Part shown: in pieces, positions 49,825 to 62,074 of the stretch
How the letters are laid out: the number at the start of each line of letters is the position of its first letter
How positions within the stretch are numbered: position 1 is the first letter of the stretch
Assembly (NCBI RefSeq): GCF_002808045.1
Contig: NZ_CP025000.1
Coordinates: forward strand, 2,418,001-2,482,000
Length of the DNA stretch: 64,000 bases
Direction: 5' to 3'
Source: Idiomarina sp. X4
Lineage (GTDB): Bacteria; Pseudomonadota; Gammaproteobacteria; Enterobacterales; Alteromonadaceae
Program-made: the position numbers and the translations under genes
The notes under the pieces: model-generated
What the model saw: the letters and a program-made list of their open reading frames with translations, nothing else
What the model was told of the DNA's origin: nothing
Database searches by the model: none

Positions 49825-50060
49825 TGCTCAATAAACTCCAATAATTGCTTTTCATCGAACGGCCAACGAAGCTCACTATCATCGCTGGCTTTTACGAATA
49901 CCGGCACAAGCCAACCATACTCTTCCTGTAAGTCGTCTTGCTCAGAAATATCAACGACACCGAGCTCTACAGGCTCCTCTAGCACCAACTGATGCAGCAT
50001 TTGCAATGCTTGTGTGCATAACGGGCAGTTAGGCTTAGTAAGTAGGTAAATCGCCGACAT
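49821..50060 (-). CDS. Glutaredoxin-like (DUF836) protein
   Basis: 79-residue thioredoxin-fold protein of the DUF836 family. The redox motif is CPLC at residues 12-15 in LLTKPNCPLCTQALQML, and LVPVFVK supplies the expected cis-Pro. Between rlmKL (1-bp overlap) and uup (4-bp overlap), a conserved position in Alteromonadales. Substrate unknown. Confidence 0.88.
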   Translation of the reverse strand: MSAIYLLTKPNCPLCTQALQMLHQLVLEEPVELGVVDISEQDDLQEEYGWLVPVFVKASDDSELRWPFDEKQLLEFIEQ

Positions 50061-52177
50061 TAGTGCGCTCGTGAAATAATAAAATAATGATGTATGCCTT
50101 TATGACGTTTGAAGTCTTCAGGTATAGACGCCTGCGTCTGGTCATTGACTTCAAAACCGGCTTTCTCCAGACCTTCAACGTCAATTTTGAATTTCTTACG
50201 GTTGTTGGAAAACAAAATAACGCCATCGTCATGCAGCAAGTTTGCCGCGGTTTTTATAAGGCCTACGTGGTCACGTTGTATATCCAGAGTGCCGCTCATT
50301 CGTTTGGAGTTACTGAAGGTCGGCGGATCCAGAAAGATCACATCAAAAGCTTGTTTACCACGTTGCTCTCGCATCCAGCTAAAGCAGTCGGCTTGAACAA
50401 ATTCGTAATCACCACGCAAGTTATTCAGCTCAAAATTACGTTCGCCCCACTTAAGGTAAGTATTTGACATGTCAACAGATACTACTCGCTTAGCCCCGCT
50501 TCTTGCGGCTTGAACTGACGCAGTACAGGTGTAAGCGAACAGGTTTAAGACGTCAAGCTCATTGCATTTTTCTAAAAGCTCTTTGCGCACCAACCGATGA
50601 TCCATAAACAAACCGGTGTCGAGGTAATCCGTCAAGTTCACCTCGAAGCATGCACCGTATTCATGAACGGTCAGTATTTTACTTTCCTGAGAGCGTTTCT
50701 CATATTGTTGACGACCACTTTGTCGCTGACGGCGCTTCAATACAATATTGCTTTCATCAAATGGTAATGCTTCGCTCAATGTCTCCAACATGAACCACAG
50801 ACGATCGTTTGCGACGCCGTCAGGAACAGTTTTTGGCGCCGCATACTCTTGAACCACTAAGTAATCGCCGTAAATATCAATGGCTGCATTGTACTCTGGC
50901 ATATCAGCGTCGTAGACTCGCCAGCAATCTAGCGCTTCTTTCTCAGCCCACCTGCGAAGTTTCGCATAGTTCTTTCTAAGCCTATTTAAAAGGTCATTGC
51001 TTTTACTTTCTGTAAAGTCTGGCTGCTCTTTAGTTAAGTCATAAAGTGCTAAAGTAACTGGAATTGCACCATTTAATAACGAATATTTCTTATGACTTCT
51101 AAGTCGTAATCGTTTCAGTAACTGCTCGTCACCGGCCAGTATTGATAACTGCCAGTTTTGAAAGTTTTCTTTTAGTGTTTTGCCAAAACGCTGGTAAAGC
51201 AACAGGGTTTCAACAACCTCACCCAGGCGCTCACCGTAAGGCGGGTTGGTCACCAGTAGACCGGATTCAGCCGGTGCTTCCAGATCGGTCGCATCGCCTT
51301 CTTCCCATTCAATAACATCGTTAAGTAGTACTCGATTGGCGTTGCTACTGGCAATTGAAATCATTCGTCCGCTGCTATCAGACCCTTTAATGATGCCGTT
51401 GAAAGCCGCTTTTCCTAATTTGAAACGCTCTTCGGCCTCATCTAGCACGCTATGCCATGCAGCGGTATCATGCTCCTTCCAACGTAAAAAGCCCCAGTGC
51501 CCCCGAGCTAGACCCGGCGCATGATCACAGGCCATCATTGCCGCTTCAATAAGCAAAGTGCCTGAGCCACAAAAAGGATCAAAGATAGCAGGCCGGGATT
51601 TTTCTAACTCGGTCTTAATACCCGAACGAATAAGAATTGCTGCGGCCAACGTTTCTCGCAATGGCGCGGCGCCCTGCTCGGTTCGATAACCCCGCTTGTG
51701 CATACCATCACCCGAAAAGTCTAACGACCACACCAATTTTCCCTTATGGAGACGGACAGCAATACGAATATCGGGCTGCTCTTTTTCTATGTTCGGCCGT
51801 GCAAGCCCCTTATTGCGAAAGTGATCAACAATGCAATCCTTAACCAGCTGTGCGCCAAACTGAGTGTGACGAATATCGTCATTACTACCGGAGAAGTCGA
51901 TAATAAAGGTATCGTTATTACTAAAAACACGCTGCCAGTTAAACTGAGTCAGTGTCAGTTTTATATCGTCCAGACTGCTGGGCTCGTGCTCCCCTAACTG
52001 AAGCAACATGCGGCTGGCTAACCGCGACCACATCACAATGCGGTATGCCTGTTCTAAAGTTGCGTCAATATAGCAGCCCGCAAATGTTTGTTTTAAATAA
52101 GGTAGTTCGTAAGCCTGCAACTCTTCGTGAAGGAGCTCTTCGAGCCCTTTGGCGCAGGCAATAAAAAAACGATGCAT
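50060..52177 (-). CDS. rlmL: 23S rRNA methyltransferase RlmKL (G2445 / G2069)
   Basis: Fused bifunctional enzyme. N-terminal THUMP domain ([16 protein letters not shown]), RlmL methyltransferase making m2G2445 ([29 protein letters not shown]), and C-terminal RlmK methyltransferase making m7G2069 ([36 protein letters not shown]). About 705 residues. I chose ATG 52177 ([11 protein letters not shown]) because E. coli RlmL starts at the equivalent place; ATG 52195 adds 6 residues and lacks a ribosome site. Confidence 0.95.
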   Translation of the reverse strand: MHRFFIACAKGLEELLHEELQAYELPYLKQTFAGCYIDATLEQAYRIVMWSRLASRMLLQLGEHEPSSLDDIKLTLTQFNWQRVFSNNDTFIIDFSGSNDDIRHTQFGAQLVKDCIVDHFRNKGLARPNIEKEQPDIRIAVRLHKGKLVWSLDFSGDGMHKRGYRTEQGAAPLRETLAAAILIRSGIKTELEKSRPAIFDPFCGSGTLLIEAAMMACDHAPGLARGHWGFLRWKEHDTAAWHSVLDEAEERFKLGKAAFNGIIKGSDSSGRMISIASSNANRVLLNDVIEWEEGDATDLEAPAESGLLVTNPPYGERLGEVVETLLLYQRFGKTLKENFQNWQLSILAGDEQLLKRLRLRSHKKYSLLNGAIPVTLALYDLTKEQPDFTESKSNDLLNRLRKNYAKLRRWAEKEALDCWRVYDADMPEYNAAIDIYGDYLVVQEYAAPKTVPDGVANDRLWFMLETLSEALPFDESNIVLKRRQRQSGRQQYEKRSQESKILTVHEYGACFEVNLTDYLDTGLFMDHRLVRKELLEKCNELDVLNLFAYTCTASVQAARSGAKRVVSVDMSNTYLKWGERNFELNNLRGDYEFVQADCFSWMREQRGKQAFDVIFLDPPTFSNSKRMSGTLDIQRDHVGLIKTAANLLHDDGVILFSNNRKKFKIDVEGLEKAGFEVNDQTQASIPEDFKRHKGIHHYFIISRAH

Positions 52178-52326
52178 AAATCCCGACTTGTTCATTCTGT
52201 AAACCGCAATTATAACGGAGAGCCACTTGGCTGTCTTTAATAACCCGGGAAATAACCTTAAATGGCTAATTAATAATCACTTAAGCCGGATTTGGCTGAA
52301 TAGTAGGCGGTTAAGTAAAATAAGGC

Positions 52327-52355
52327 TTGCGCTAAGGGGAGGACAGGTATAGTAT
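52327..52355 (+). promoter_or_regulatory. tRNA-fMet promoter
   Basis: TTGCGC (52327-52332), 17-base spacer, TAGTAT (52350-52355), then 13 bases to the mature tRNA 5' end. Good sigma70 fit for a stable-RNA gene. Confidence 0.75.
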
Positions 52356-52368
52356 TCGCCTCATCGGA

Positions 52369-52450
<82 letters not shown>

Positions 52451-52526
52451 CTTTCTAAGATAATTTCCCTAAGTAATTTTCCGGACATACTTCCAAAAAG
52501 AATCTCTGAAGTTTAAAGCAATAACC

Positions 52527-53081
52527 TTATGCTAAGCGTTGTCCCCAAGAGGACTGTGATGACATTGCTAAGTCAATAGTGGCAGGCAATAAGCGATTTA
52601 AAGTGACCTTTATGACTTGGAACTGCCGCATGGTTTTAATCGCAGACAGTTGCATTGATTCGTCAAGTAAGACACAGGACGCAAACTCATCATCCGCGTC
52701 TATTATCATAAACACCCCCTGGTCGAACCCGGAATTGAGTTCGCACAAACGCCGTTCGGCTGGCCATTCGCTTATGTCTGACTTTTGAAAGTGCCAACTT
52801 TGCGGCATTTGAGGGCGCCCAAACCGATTCCACGCCATTGCATGCAATGCTGCATTATCAATAGCACATGGGAGTTTGTCGCTAGGATAAGTTTCTAATA
52901 ACTCGGTAGTTGACTGGAACACACTCGCATCTTCAATATCTAATTCTGAATTTTCAAAATGGATATTGACCAACTGATTGGCTTTATAAGCAATCTGACG
53001 AGAGTCGTCTTCCGAAAGCTTCACGAAAAGCTCACCAGATTCTTGATTGTATAGCCATAACCAATGCGGTTGTGATTCCAC
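52527..53081 (-). CDS. zapC: Cell division protein ZapC
   Basis: FtsZ-associated protein that bundles Z-ring filaments in the cytoplasm. 184 residues. The conserved PQMPQSWHF (PQMPKSWHF in E. coli ZapC) and the N-terminal WLWLYNQESGELFVKL support it, as does the tail with IKVTLNRLLPATIDL. Position beside pyrD and near rlmKL matches E. coli order, which strengthens an otherwise weakly conserved family call. Confidence 0.88.
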   Translation of the reverse strand: MESQPHWLWLYNQESGELFVKLSEDDSRQIAYKANQLVNIHFENSELDIEDASVFQSTTELLETYPSDKLPCAIDNAALHAMAWNRFGRPQMPQSWHFQKSDISEWPAERRLCELNSGFDQGVFMIIDADDEFASCVLLDESMQLSAIKTMRQFQVIKVTLNRLLPATIDLAMSSQSSWGQRLA

Positions 53082-53169
53082 GCTGTTGCCCTTTATTCTT
53101 CTTGTATGAGCGAAATGATTCGAATGCGACTAATGGTATATGGCTAAAGATACTAAACTCAAGTATTTA

Positions 53170-54174
53170 TTACAAGCCGTTAACAATGTCTTTAATAAGT
53201 TTCGGCCCGTGATAAATGAATCCGGTATACACCTGGACTAAGCTAGCTCCGGCAGCCAATTTTTCCTTAGCAGCATCGGCACTATTGATGCCTCCTACCC
53301 CAATAATGGGCATTTTACCCTGCAACTCACTGTGAAGCTGTCGAATAACATCGGAGCTTTTATCTTGCAACGGACGCCCGCTAAGACCACCGGCTTCAGA
53401 CGCTTGTGAGTCGGTTAAATGATCACGGGACAGCGTGGTGTTCGTGGCGATCACACCATCAATACCGGCATTAAGCAGCGACTTTGCCATTACTGAAATC
53501 TCTTCGCCTGTTAAGTCGGGTGCGATTTTTACCACCAATGGCACATAACGACCGTGCTTTTTATGCAGCTCTGACTGAGATGTTTTCAGTTTACTTAGCA
53601 AGTCATCCAGCGCACTGCCGTGTTGTAAGTTTCGTAACCCAGGCGTGTTCGGCGATGAAATATTAATGGTGACATAATCAGCGTATGGATAAACTTTCTC
53701 GAGACAAATGAGATAATCGTTAATGGCCTCTTCTTCAGGAGTGACTTTGTTTTTGCCGATGTTTATACCAAGCACGCCTTTATAAGACGTCGCTTTAACA
53801 TTCTCTAACAGCTTATCGACGCCTTCGTTATTGAAACCCATTCGATTAATAATTGCTTCGTCATCTACTAATCGGAATAAGCGTGGCTTGTCATTACCCG
53901 GCTGTGCCACCGGCGTGATAGTCCCTATTTCAATAAAGCCAAATCCCATTTGGCCGAAAGCGTCAATGCATTCGCCATTTTTGTCCAACCCCGCAGCTAA
54001 ACCAACTGGGTTGGGAAAGCGAATACCCATTACCTCGCAGGGTTTCTCTGGAACACTTTGCTTCCAAAATAATGATAAAGGCGTGTTATACCAGCGTTTT
54101 AAAACACCGAGCGCAAACTCATGCGTGCGCTCGGCATCTTGGCGAAACAGCCATGAACGAATGACTCCGTACAT
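53170..54174 (-). CDS. pyrD: Dihydroorotate dehydrogenase (quinone), class 2
   Basis: FMN enzyme at the inner membrane that oxidises dihydroorotate to orotate with quinone. N-terminal membrane-binding helices (residues 1-40: [22 protein letters not shown]), [23 protein letters not shown], the catalytic serine in [14 protein letters not shown], and [15 protein letters not shown]. 334 residues. Its ATG shares one base with the glutamate dehydrogenase stop (TGATG), so the two may be coupled. Confidence 0.97.
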   Translation of the reverse strand: MYGVIRSWLFRQDAERTHEFALGVLKRWYNTPLSLFWKQSVPEKPCEVMGIRFPNPVGLAAGLDKNGECIDAFGQMGFGFIEIGTITPVAQPGNDKPRLFRLVDDEAIINRMGFNNEGVDKLLENVKATSYKGVLGINIGKNKVTPEEEAINDYLICLEKVYPYADYVTINISSPNTPGLRNLQHGSALDDLLSKLKTSQSELHKKHGRYVPLVVKIAPDLTGEEISVMAKSLLNAGIDGVIATNTTLSRDHLTDSQASEAGGLSGRPLQDKSSDVIRQLHSELQGKMPIIGVGGINSADAAKEKLAAGASLVQVYTGFIYHGPKLIKDIVNGL

Positions 54175-57100
54175 CAGTTGGACACTTTCGGTGCGCAGTT
54201 ATGGCTAAGCAACATTAATTCACGTAATGCGACTGAGAACTTAGCAAATTCATGACTCTTGGTGGTTTTGAAATCTGAAAGCATTTGCTGCCAACGGTAC
54301 AGCAAGGTTTCGTTCTTCTCGACCCACTCGCTTATCATCTTCTCTGGATCTTTCGCATCAGACGTTGCTTTTAGCACGACCTGCGTTAGCGAGCGTTGCT
54401 GCCAATCCAGCTCTTCGCGGAAAGCGGCACGCGCCAATGCTTGCCAGTGGTTAGCTACAGGCTGGTTATTAATTTGCGTTAAGAACCAGTGCAAGTTCAG
54501 TTCTGCGCCTAAGCGGAAATACAGCGTTCCAACTGTCTTCAGGTTTTGCCCACTATCATTTGCCACCTCAGCTAAGTCCATTGCAGAGAATATCGTACTC
54601 AGGCTAGACACCTGCTTAGCGAGTTCAGCCGGGAAGCCATGCTCTTTGTATTTCTCAATGGTCTCTTCAATAACTTTCGCTTCGTCTTCAATCATGTACT
54701 TCAGACAGTTTTTGCGAAGGTCATCAAACGCGCCCATATAGAAATCTAAATGTTCCTGGATGCCGTTTAACGTTGGGTTACGATGACGCAAGAACCAACG
54801 CGTTGCGCGGCGTACCATGCGGCGTAGCTGGAATAGAACATCGTTCTGAACTTCCGCTGGGACTTTGTTGTTAAGCGCTTCAATTTTGTCGGTTAGCTCT
54901 TCAACTTTAAAACATTCACGAGCAACAACATAAGCAGACGCAACTTCCGCAACACTGGCACCTGTTGCTTCTTGCTTACGGAATACAAAGTTTGGCCCCA
55001 TGTCATTAACAATGTTGTTGGCCAGCTTAGTTGCTATGATTTGCCCTTTCAGCGGGTGCGATGTCATGGCTTCAGCGAAGCGCTCGCGTAATGGCACAGG
55101 GAAAGAGTCAAACAGCTCACGAGCGTGGTATGGATCTTCAGTGATCTCGTCAGTGATCAACTGCTCTTTCAATACCATTTTACCGTAAGCGGTCAACACT
55201 GAGAGCTCTGGGCGTGTCAAGCCTTGGTTTGACGCCTGACGTTCTGCAAGTTCATCATCATCCGGTAAGAACTCTAGTTGGCGGTTAAGTGCGCCATCAC
55301 GTTCCAACTGATGGATAAAGCGTTGCAACTCTTTAACTTGATCAGCGCCACGCAGCGCAGTGACCGATAACGACTGCGTTTGACGATTACAGTCATCCAG
55401 AACAATCTCAGCGACTTCTTCAGTCATGTCATACAGTAACTTGTCACGCTGCTTCTGTGTTAAGTCGCCACTGTTGACCAGACCGTTCAGCAAAATCTTA
55501 ATGTTAACTTCGTTATCCGAGCAGTCGACGCCACCGACGTTATCGACAAAGTCGGTATTAATGCGTCCACCTTTCTGCGCAAATTCAATACGACCAAGTT
55601 GGGTGAAGCCAAGGTTACCGCCCTCACCCACAACTTTTGCTTTGAGTTCGCGGCCGTTAACACGTAACGCGTCATTTGCGCGGTCGCCGACGTCAGTATC
55701 GGTTTCCGCTTTACCTTTAACATAAGTGCCAATGCCGCCGTTCCAGATAAGATCGACCTCCATGGTCAAGCAAGCTTTGATCAGCTCGTTCGGTGTCATG
55801 GACTTCTTGTTGGTGCCAATCATCTTTTTAATTTCAGGTGTCAATTCGATAGCTTTCGCACTTCGTGAGAAAACCCCGCCGCCTTTTGAAATTAACTCTC
55901 TGTTGTAATCATCCCAGCTTGAGCGTGGCATTTTGAAAAGTCGATCTCGCTCATTCCAGGAGCTGGCCGCATCTGGTTCAGGGTCAATGAAAATATGCAT
56001 ATGGTTAAATGCTGCTTGCAAGCGTGTGTGCTTCGACAACAGCATACCGTTACCAAATACATCACCACCCATATCGCCTACAGCAACACAAGTAAAGTCT
56101 GTGGTTTGGCAATCAATGCCCATTTCACGGAAATGACGTTTAACGGATTCCCAAGCACCACGCGCGGTAATCCCCATCTTCTTGTGGTCATAACCTACTG
56201 AGCCGCCTGAGGCAAACGCATCACCCAACCAGAAATTATACTCAGCAGAAATACCGTTAGCGATATCAGAGAATGTCGCGGTGCCTTTATCGGCTGCAAC
56301 TACTAAATATGGGTCATCCTCGTCATGACGGACAACGTCTTTAGGCGGAATAATTTCGCCTTCAACAATGTTGTCAGTAATATCCAGTAATGCGCGAATG
56401 AAAGTTTTGTAGCACGCCTGGCCTTCTGCTATGAAGCCTTCCCGGTCTTCCGGTAGCGCCTTACAAATGAATCCACCCTTGGCACCGACCGGAACAATAA
56501 CGGTGTTCTTCACCTGTTGTGCTTTGACCAAACCTAAAATTTCAGTACGGAAGTCTTCACGTCTGTCGGACCAACGCAGGCCACCACGGGCTACCTTACC
56601 TCCACGTAAGTGAACACCTTCAACACGCGGTGAGTAAACAAAAATTTCAAACTTCGGTAATGGTAACGGCATTTCCGGTACCATTTCCGGTAAAAACTTC
56701 AGTGAGATATAAGGTTTGTCTTTGCCACCTTCATCACTTTGGAAAAAGTTTGTTCTAAGCGCCGCGTCAATTAACTCGACGTAACGACGAATAATACGGT
56801 CATCATCTAAGTTAGCAACGTTATCCAGCTCGGTATTGATACGCGTATGCAACGCCTCAAGCTTTTTATCAACGTCTTTTGTGCCTGGCTCAAACTTGGT
56901 GTAGAACATTTTTACAACCAATTTAGCCAGTAACGGGTATTTGCTGAACGTACTTTCAATGTAGCTTTGGCTGAAAGTGGTACCAATTTGACGCATGTAC
57001 TTAGCCAGCATACGTAAAATGGTCGCTTGGCGGCCATTCATCCCGGCCCCTAGCACTAAACGGTTGAAGCCGTCGTCTTCAAGCTGCCCGTCCCATACTT

Positions 57101-59021
57101 TGGCAAAAGCATTCTGGAAGGTTTCGCGACTTTCTTCTAAATCAAGTGAACCAGCCGTATGAAGCATTTGGAAATCCAGCACCCAAAATACATTGCCGTC
57201 AGCTGCTTTTATTTGATACGGGCTTTCACCAATGACACGCAAGCCAAAGTTCTCGAGCATTGGCAGCACGTCAGATAGATGAATCGGTTCGTCTTTATGG
57301 AATAGCTTTAAATGAAGATGTTTGCTGTCATCTTTTTCTTCCTGAGCCCTGTACAGCACCATACCCAGCTTGTGATCGTCGTCTAGCGACTCAAGCTGCT
57401 TAATATCTGAAATGGCCACCGATGGCAGAACGTCTTCTTTGTAGGCGCGTGGGAACGCTGAAGAATAACGCTTGTTGAGTCGCGTCGCCTGAGCTTCACC
57501 ATACGTTGACTGCAGAATTCTTTCGAAGTTATCTTCCCAGGTGCGTGCTGCTTCAATCAAGTTTTGCTCCAAATCTTTCACGTTAATCATCTGATGACTA
57601 TCGCTTAAGCGAACCGTATAGTGGGTTCTTGCCAGCGAGGACTCTGAAAAATACGTTGTAAAATCAACGTCGTATTCCGTTTTGAACGTTCTTGCTAAAA
57701 TGCTTTGCGTACGTTCACGCAGTAAAGTGTTATAGCGTTCTTTAGGTACGTACACCATGCACGACATGAAACGACCAAAGATATCGCGACGCAAGAACAC
57801 CCGCGTCATATCACGCTCCTGCATTTGCAGCACACCAAGGCCGACCTCTAATAAGTCGTCTTCTTCGGCCTGTACAATTTCATCACGTGGGTAGGTTTCT
57901 AAAATATTCAGCAACGCTTTAGCCGCATGGGACTGTGGCGCAAAACCTGACATTTCCAGCACTCGCGAGATTTTTTCACTGACCAACGGAATATCGGAGG
58001 TGCTGTTATTGTAGAAACTCGCTGAGTAAAGCCCGATAAAACGGTGCTCGCCAATAACCTCGCCCTTTTCATTGAAACGTTTAATGCCGATATAGTCAGA
58101 ATATGCCGGGCGGTGAACTCTCGATTTAGAGTTCGTCTTCGTCAGCAACAACAATCGATCATTCTGGATTATTTCACGAGCATCTTCCGGCAGCGATGAG
58201 ACCAGACGGCCTTTATCGCTGACCGAGTTCTTCATTAAGCCAAGACTGGAATCTTTAATTTGTTTTAGCTCATAGTCGCCTTTTACAGGGCTGAGCTCGT
58301 ATTTACGGTAACCAGTTAATGTGAAGTTGTCGTCGGCTAGCCACTTTAAAAACTTTTTCGCTTCGTTTTTGTAGACTTTGTCACCTGGGTAGAAATCGTT
58401 ATCGAGCTCTTTAGCGACATCCTGTAAACGCTCACGCATGAGCTTCCAATCTTCCACCGCAAGGCTAATTTCTTCCATGACAGAAACCAGCTCTTTTTTC
58501 AGTGTTTTAATTTCCTCTTTGCTGGTTTGACGGTCAATTTCGATTAAAAATACGGTATCCACGTAGTTATCGTTGCTACGTGTGCCCGGCTTTTGTAACT
58601 CTGTAACTTGATGGCTCTTGTCGCGCTTATGGCTAATCGGCATATGCAACAGCAAGTGTGATGTAATGCCCAGACGCGATAACGCCATGCGAACTGAGTC
58701 GACCATAAACGGCATATCGCTTTGAATAATTTCGACGATAGTATGCGGCGATTCCCAACCGTCAGTTGGCACATCTGGGTTATAAACTTTTATGAGTGCT
58801 TTATCGCCCGGAGTATATTCGTTAAAGCTATGCCAAAGTCCTAAGACAGCACCGTACATATCGCTGTCGTGACGATTGGTTAAATCATCACTCGCTATGT
58901 TTCGGTATAACCGTTTGGCAAAATCTGCAACTAAATGCGCCTGAGGAGCTGGAACTTTCTTATTTATCAATTCAACGACTTTTTCCAGTAAAACCGGAGA
59001 TTGACTATCGACCAACGACAT
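54174..59021 (-). CDS. gdhB: NAD-specific glutamate dehydrogenase, 180-kDa type
   Basis: Large L-glutamate dehydrogenase catabolising glutamate to 2-oxoglutarate. 1615 residues from the ATG at 59021 ([19 protein letters not shown]), which has AAGGA upstream; a frame open to 59117 would add 32 residues without a ribosome site. Long N-terminal regulatory half with ACT-like regions, then the catalytic core ([63 protein letters not shown]) and a helical C-terminus. Fits a peptide/amino-acid-using heterotroph, together with PepN and leucine dehydrogenase. Confidence 0.95.
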   Translation of the reverse strand: MSLVDSQSPVLLEKVVELINKKVPAPQAHLVADFAKRLYRNIASDDLTNRHDSDMYGAVLGLWHSFNEYTPGDKALIKVYNPDVPTDGWESPHTIVEIIQSDMPFMVDSVRMALSRLGITSHLLLHMPISHKRDKSHQVTELQKPGTRSNDNYVDTVFLIEIDRQTSKEEIKTLKKELVSVMEEISLAVEDWKLMRERLQDVAKELDNDFYPGDKVYKNEAKKFLKWLADDNFTLTGYRKYELSPVKGDYELKQIKDSSLGLMKNSVSDKGRLVSSLPEDAREIIQNDRLLLLTKTNSKSRVHRPAYSDYIGIKRFNEKGEVIGEHRFIGLYSASFYNNSTSDIPLVSEKISRVLEMSGFAPQSHAAKALLNILETYPRDEIVQAEEDDLLEVGLGVLQMQERDMTRVFLRRDIFGRFMSCMVYVPKERYNTLLRERTQSILARTFKTEYDVDFTTYFSESSLARTHYTVRLSDSHQMINVKDLEQNLIEAARTWEDNFERILQSTYGEAQATRLNKRYSSAFPRAYKEDVLPSVAISDIKQLESLDDDHKLGMVLYRAQEEKDDSKHLHLKLFHKDEPIHLSDVLPMLENFGLRVIGESPYQIKAADGNVFWVLDFQMLHTAGSLDLEESRETFQNAFAKVWDGQLEDDGFNRLVLGAGMNGRQATILRMLAKYMRQIGTTFSQSYIESTFSKYPLLAKLVVKMFYTKFEPGTKDVDKKLEALHTRINTELDNVANLDDDRIIRRYVELIDAALRTNFFQSDEGGKDKPYISLKFLPEMVPEMPLPLPKFEIFVYSPRVEGVHLRGGKVARGGLRWSDRREDFRTEILGLVKAQQVKNTVIVPVGAKGGFICKALPEDREGFIAEGQACYKTFIRALLDITDNIVEGEIIPPKDVVRHDEDDPYLVVAADKGTATFSDIANGISAEYNFWLGDAFASGGSVGYDHKKMGITARGAWESVKRHFREMGIDCQTTDFTCVAVGDMGGDVFGNGMLLSKHTRLQAAFNHMHIFIDPEPDAASSWNERDRLFKMPRSSWDDYNRELISKGGGVFSRSAKAIELTPEIKKMIGTNKKSMTPNELIKACLTMEVDLIWNGGIGTYVKGKAETDTDVGDRANDALRVNGRELKAKVVGEGGNLGFTQLGRIEFAQKGGRINTDFVDNVGGVDCSDNEVNIKILLNGLVNSGDLTQKQRDKLLYDMTEEVAEIVLDDCNRQTQSLSVTALRGADQVKELQRFIHQLERDGALNRQLEFLPDDDELAERQASNQGLTRPELSVLTAYGKMVLKEQLITDEITEDPYHARELFDSFPVPLRERFAEAMTSHPLKGQIIATKLANNIVNDMGPNFVFRKQEATGASVAEVASAYVVARECFKVEELTDKIEALNNKVPAEVQNDVLFQLRRMVRRATRWFLRHRNPTLNGIQEHLDFYMGAFDDLRKNCLKYMIEDEAKVIEETIEKYKEHGFPAELAKQVSSLSTIFSAMDLAEVANDSGQNLKTVGTLYFRLGAELNLHWFLTQINNQPVANHWQALARAAFREELDWQQRSLTQVVLKATSDAKDPEKMISEWVEKNETLLYRWQQMLSDFKTTKSHEFAKFSVALRELMLLSHNCAPKVSN

Positions 59022-59219
59022 AATTACAGAGTCCTTGAGGTTGTTGGTGAAACGTCGCAGGCAAGCCAAATGCGGCCCGCGGCCAATGAATCTATGATTG
59101 ATGTTATTGTCGGACATTTATCATAGGCTTTCAACGCTATTTCGCATTAAAAACCAGTGTTTAGACCAGATATTTCGGGGATTGAGAAATAACTATGTTA
59201 TTTAACTGAATGGAAGTCT

Positions 59220-59444
59220 TTAAATGCGACTTAAATCAACAAATTTTTGATTTTCATCGACTTGTAAGCGAAAGCGACCTCTTATGCCTTGGCTATCAAT
59301 AAACTTTATAAAGCGGCCCGCGGGAATAGCGACCCGCGTGCCATTATCAGTGGTTACAACGACTTGCTGAAACCCTTTATTGTAGTAAACATCACAGTAT
59401 TCCTGATAGCTCATTGACAAACTAAAGACATACTCGATGATCAC
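59220..59444 (-). CDS. DUF2835 family small protein
   Basis: 74-residue cytoplasmic protein. YVFSLSMSYQEYCDVYYNKGFQQVVV, PAGRFIKFIDSQGIRGRFRLQVD and a short tail match the DUF2835 family common in gammaproteobacteria. Function unknown. Lies between pepN (22 bp upstream on this strand) and the glutamate dehydrogenase, probably transcribed with pepN. Confidence 0.85.
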   Translation of the reverse strand: MIIEYVFSLSMSYQEYCDVYYNKGFQQVVVTTDNGTRVAIPAGRFIKFIDSQGIRGRFRLQVDENQKFVDLSRI

Positions 59445-59466
59445 GTTACTTGCCTGCCTTAAATAA

Positions 59467-62055
59467 TTATTCAGTTAGACAACTTTCGACTTTTTCAAAC
59501 AAATCGCTGGCTAAGTTCGGTAAAGACTGAATGCCTTTCAACTCGGCTTTCATTAGCTCTTGACGTTTTTCGTCATAGCGACGCCAGCTAACAAACGCAG
59601 ACAGTAGCCGTGATGCTACCTGAGGGTTAAAGTCATTCAATACTTTAATTTGTTCTGCAACCAACTGATAGCCCTTACCATCCGCCCGATGGAACTGAGC
59701 CTGATTCTGTGAGAAAGCCGCCAGCAACGAATAAACTCGGTTTGGATTCTTAATGCTGAAGTCCGGATGAGACATGAGCTCAGTAACCCGCTCGACAGTA
59801 GTTTCGCTATTAGAAACCGCCTGAGTACTGAACCACTTGTCCATCACCAACTTCTCCCCCCGCCACTGTTTATCAAAAGCGTCCAGGAACGTTTTCGACA
59901 ACGAATGATTTGACCAAACCACGGCTTGCAGCGCCGCTAGCTGATCAGTCAGGTTATCGGCCTGATCAAATTCATGCTCAATTAGGTCATTATTGCCATC
60001 AGTTAATGCGAGATAACTCAAACAGACTTTCTTGAGTTGTCGTGCAGCAATATCTTGCGCCGATAGCTCATAAGGATGACGGGTTGTACTGCGTTTATAG
60101 ACGCGAATAAAGTCCTCTTTTAATGCACTCGCCAGTTTTTGCTTAAGACTATCTAAGCTTCTGTTGATGTTCTCAACTGGAATGACCTCAAAGTTTTCAC
60201 CAATAGTTGCAGGGCTTGGCAACGTTAAAGCTAACGATATCAACGCCGGATCACTGTCACCGAGCAGTAAGTTACGACAAGACGTCGCCGTTTGATCGTC
60301 TAACTCAACCTCCGCGTCATTTGATATCGCCTGCTCTACTATCCGAGCAAACAAAGTTTGCGCTGCGTCCCAGCGGCTAAACTCATCTTGACTATGTGCC
60401 ATTAATACTCGTAACTCATCGTCACTGATATCACGTTTTACTTTCACAGGGGCTGAGAAATTCTCGAATAACGACAAAACGGGTTGCTCTGAAACACCTT
60501 CAAACTTCAGTGTGAGCTCATTGTCTTTAAGGTGAATTAAGTGTTCGTCGGACAACTCCAGTGGTTGGCCTTGTAACGTGTATGCCGACCATTTAATCGG
60601 AATATGAAAAGGTGCTTTTTCTTTTTGTCCAGGGGTTGCCGGCGTGTCCTGACGCAAGGTTAAGGTCAGTTTTTTTGTTGCTGAGTCGTACGCTTGCTCT
60701 ACGGCAACGGTTGGAGTGCCCGCTTGTGAATACCAGTTGCGAAAGCGACCGAAGTCTGCGTCGTTAGCGTCTTCCATGGCGGCAACAAAGTCTTCACAAG
60801 TAACGGCTTGGCCATCAAAGCGCTCAAAGTACAGCGCCATGCCCTTTTGAAAACCCGATTCGCCTAACAAGGTATGAATCATACGAATGACTTCTGCGCC
60901 CTTGTTATACACCGTGACAGTATAAAAGTTGTTCATTTGAACAACTTTATCCGGGCGAATAGGATGCGCCATTGGACTCGCGTCTTCTGCAAACTGATGG
61001 CTTCTAATGATCTTCACATCGTTAATGCGATTGACTGCGCGAGAGCCTAAATCCGAACTGAACTCTTGGTCACGAAAAACAGTTAAACCTTCTTTCAGCG
61101 ATAACTGAAACCAATCACGGCAAGTCACCCGGTTACCCGTCCAGTTATGAAAATATTCATGACCGATAACCGATTCAATGTTCAAAAAGTCCTGGTCTGT
61201 CGCTGTTTCCGGATTTGCTAATACATATTTGGCGTTAAAGACGTTTAAGCCTTTGTTTTCCATCGCACCCATATTAAAGAAATCGACAGCAACAACCATA
61301 TAAATGTCGAGGTCATACACTAAGTTAAAGCGCTCTTCGTCCCACTTCATGGCATTTTTAAGCGATTCCATGGCGTGTGGTGCTCGATGCAGATTTCCCT
61401 TATCAACAAAGAGCTGAAGCTCAACGTTTCTGCCGTCTTTGGTTGTGAATTGGTCTTCCAGCAAATCGAAGTTCCCTGCGACCAAGGCAAATAAATAGCT
61501 GGGTTTTGGGTGGGGGTCTTCCCAGACGGCTAAATGTTTACCATTGTCCAGTTCCTGATATTCAACACGATTACCATTTGAGAGCAAATACGGGTACCCG
61601 TCTTTATCGGCTATGACAGTTGTGCGGTATGTTGCCAAGACGTCAGGACGGTCCATGAAGTAACTGATGCGGCGAAACCCTTCGGCTTCGCACTGAGTAC
61701 AGTAAGTACCCTCAGCTAAATACAAGCCTTCAAGCGCTTCATTAGCGCTTGGGTTTACTGTATTTTCAATGGTTAACTCAAAGCTATCGAGTGCGATATC
61801 GAGTATCAACTGGTTGTTATCAACCTTCCACTTTTCGGCTGGAATAACCTCACTATTCACTTTGACGCTATTCAGCGTTATGTCTTCGCCATCAAGCACC
61901 AACGGCTTAGTGTGGTTGCCCTGGCGCTCAACCTTCATGACATTAGTGACCTGAGTATTTTCAGGGTGTAACTCAAAGGTCAAATCAACCGTTGAAATAG
62001 TGAATTCGGGTTGTTGATAATCTTTTCTATACTTCGCTTTCGGTAACTGTGTCAT
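59467..62055 (-). CDS. pepN: Aminopeptidase N
   Basis: M1 zinc aminopeptidase, cytoplasmic, broad cleavage of peptide N-termini. Exopeptidase motif GAMEN, zinc site HEYFHNWTGNRVTC and the downstream Glu in LKEGLTVFRDQEF; YTVTVYNKGAEVIRM carries the catalytic tyrosine. C-terminal helical domain to residue 862. Typical length. Sits near pyrD as in E. coli. Confidence 0.98.
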   Translation of the reverse strand: MTQLPKAKYRKDYQQPEFTISTVDLTFELHPENTQVTNVMKVERQGNHTKPLVLDGEDITLNSVKVNSEVIPAEKWKVDNNQLILDIALDSFELTIENTVNPSANEALEGLYLAEGTYCTQCEAEGFRRISYFMDRPDVLATYRTTVIADKDGYPYLLSNGNRVEYQELDNGKHLAVWEDPHPKPSYLFALVAGNFDLLEDQFTTKDGRNVELQLFVDKGNLHRAPHAMESLKNAMKWDEERFNLVYDLDIYMVVAVDFFNMGAMENKGLNVFNAKYVLANPETATDQDFLNIESVIGHEYFHNWTGNRVTCRDWFQLSLKEGLTVFRDQEFSSDLGSRAVNRINDVKIIRSHQFAEDASPMAHPIRPDKVVQMNNFYTVTVYNKGAEVIRMIHTLLGESGFQKGMALYFERFDGQAVTCEDFVAAMEDANDADFGRFRNWYSQAGTPTVAVEQAYDSATKKLTLTLRQDTPATPGQKEKAPFHIPIKWSAYTLQGQPLELSDEHLIHLKDNELTLKFEGVSEQPVLSLFENFSAPVKVKRDISDDELRVLMAHSQDEFSRWDAAQTLFARIVEQAISNDAEVELDDQTATSCRNLLLGDSDPALISLALTLPSPATIGENFEVIPVENINRSLDSLKQKLASALKEDFIRVYKRSTTRHPYELSAQDIAARQLKKVCLSYLALTDGNNDLIEHEFDQADNLTDQLAALQAVVWSNHSLSKTFLDAFDKQWRGEKLVMDKWFSTQAVSNSETTVERVTELMSHPDFSIKNPNRVYSLLAAFSQNQAQFHRADGKGYQLVAEQIKVLNDFNPQVASRLLSAFVSWRRYDEKRQELMKAELKGIQSLPNLASDLFEKVESCLTE

Positions 62056-62074
62056 AACTTCCTTTCAGTACTGA

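Noticed and set aside
54259..54741. 160-codon plus-strand frame inside the glutamate dehydrogenase gene
   Set aside because: Antisense shadow of a clearly coding gene; serine/cysteine-rich nonsense sequence.
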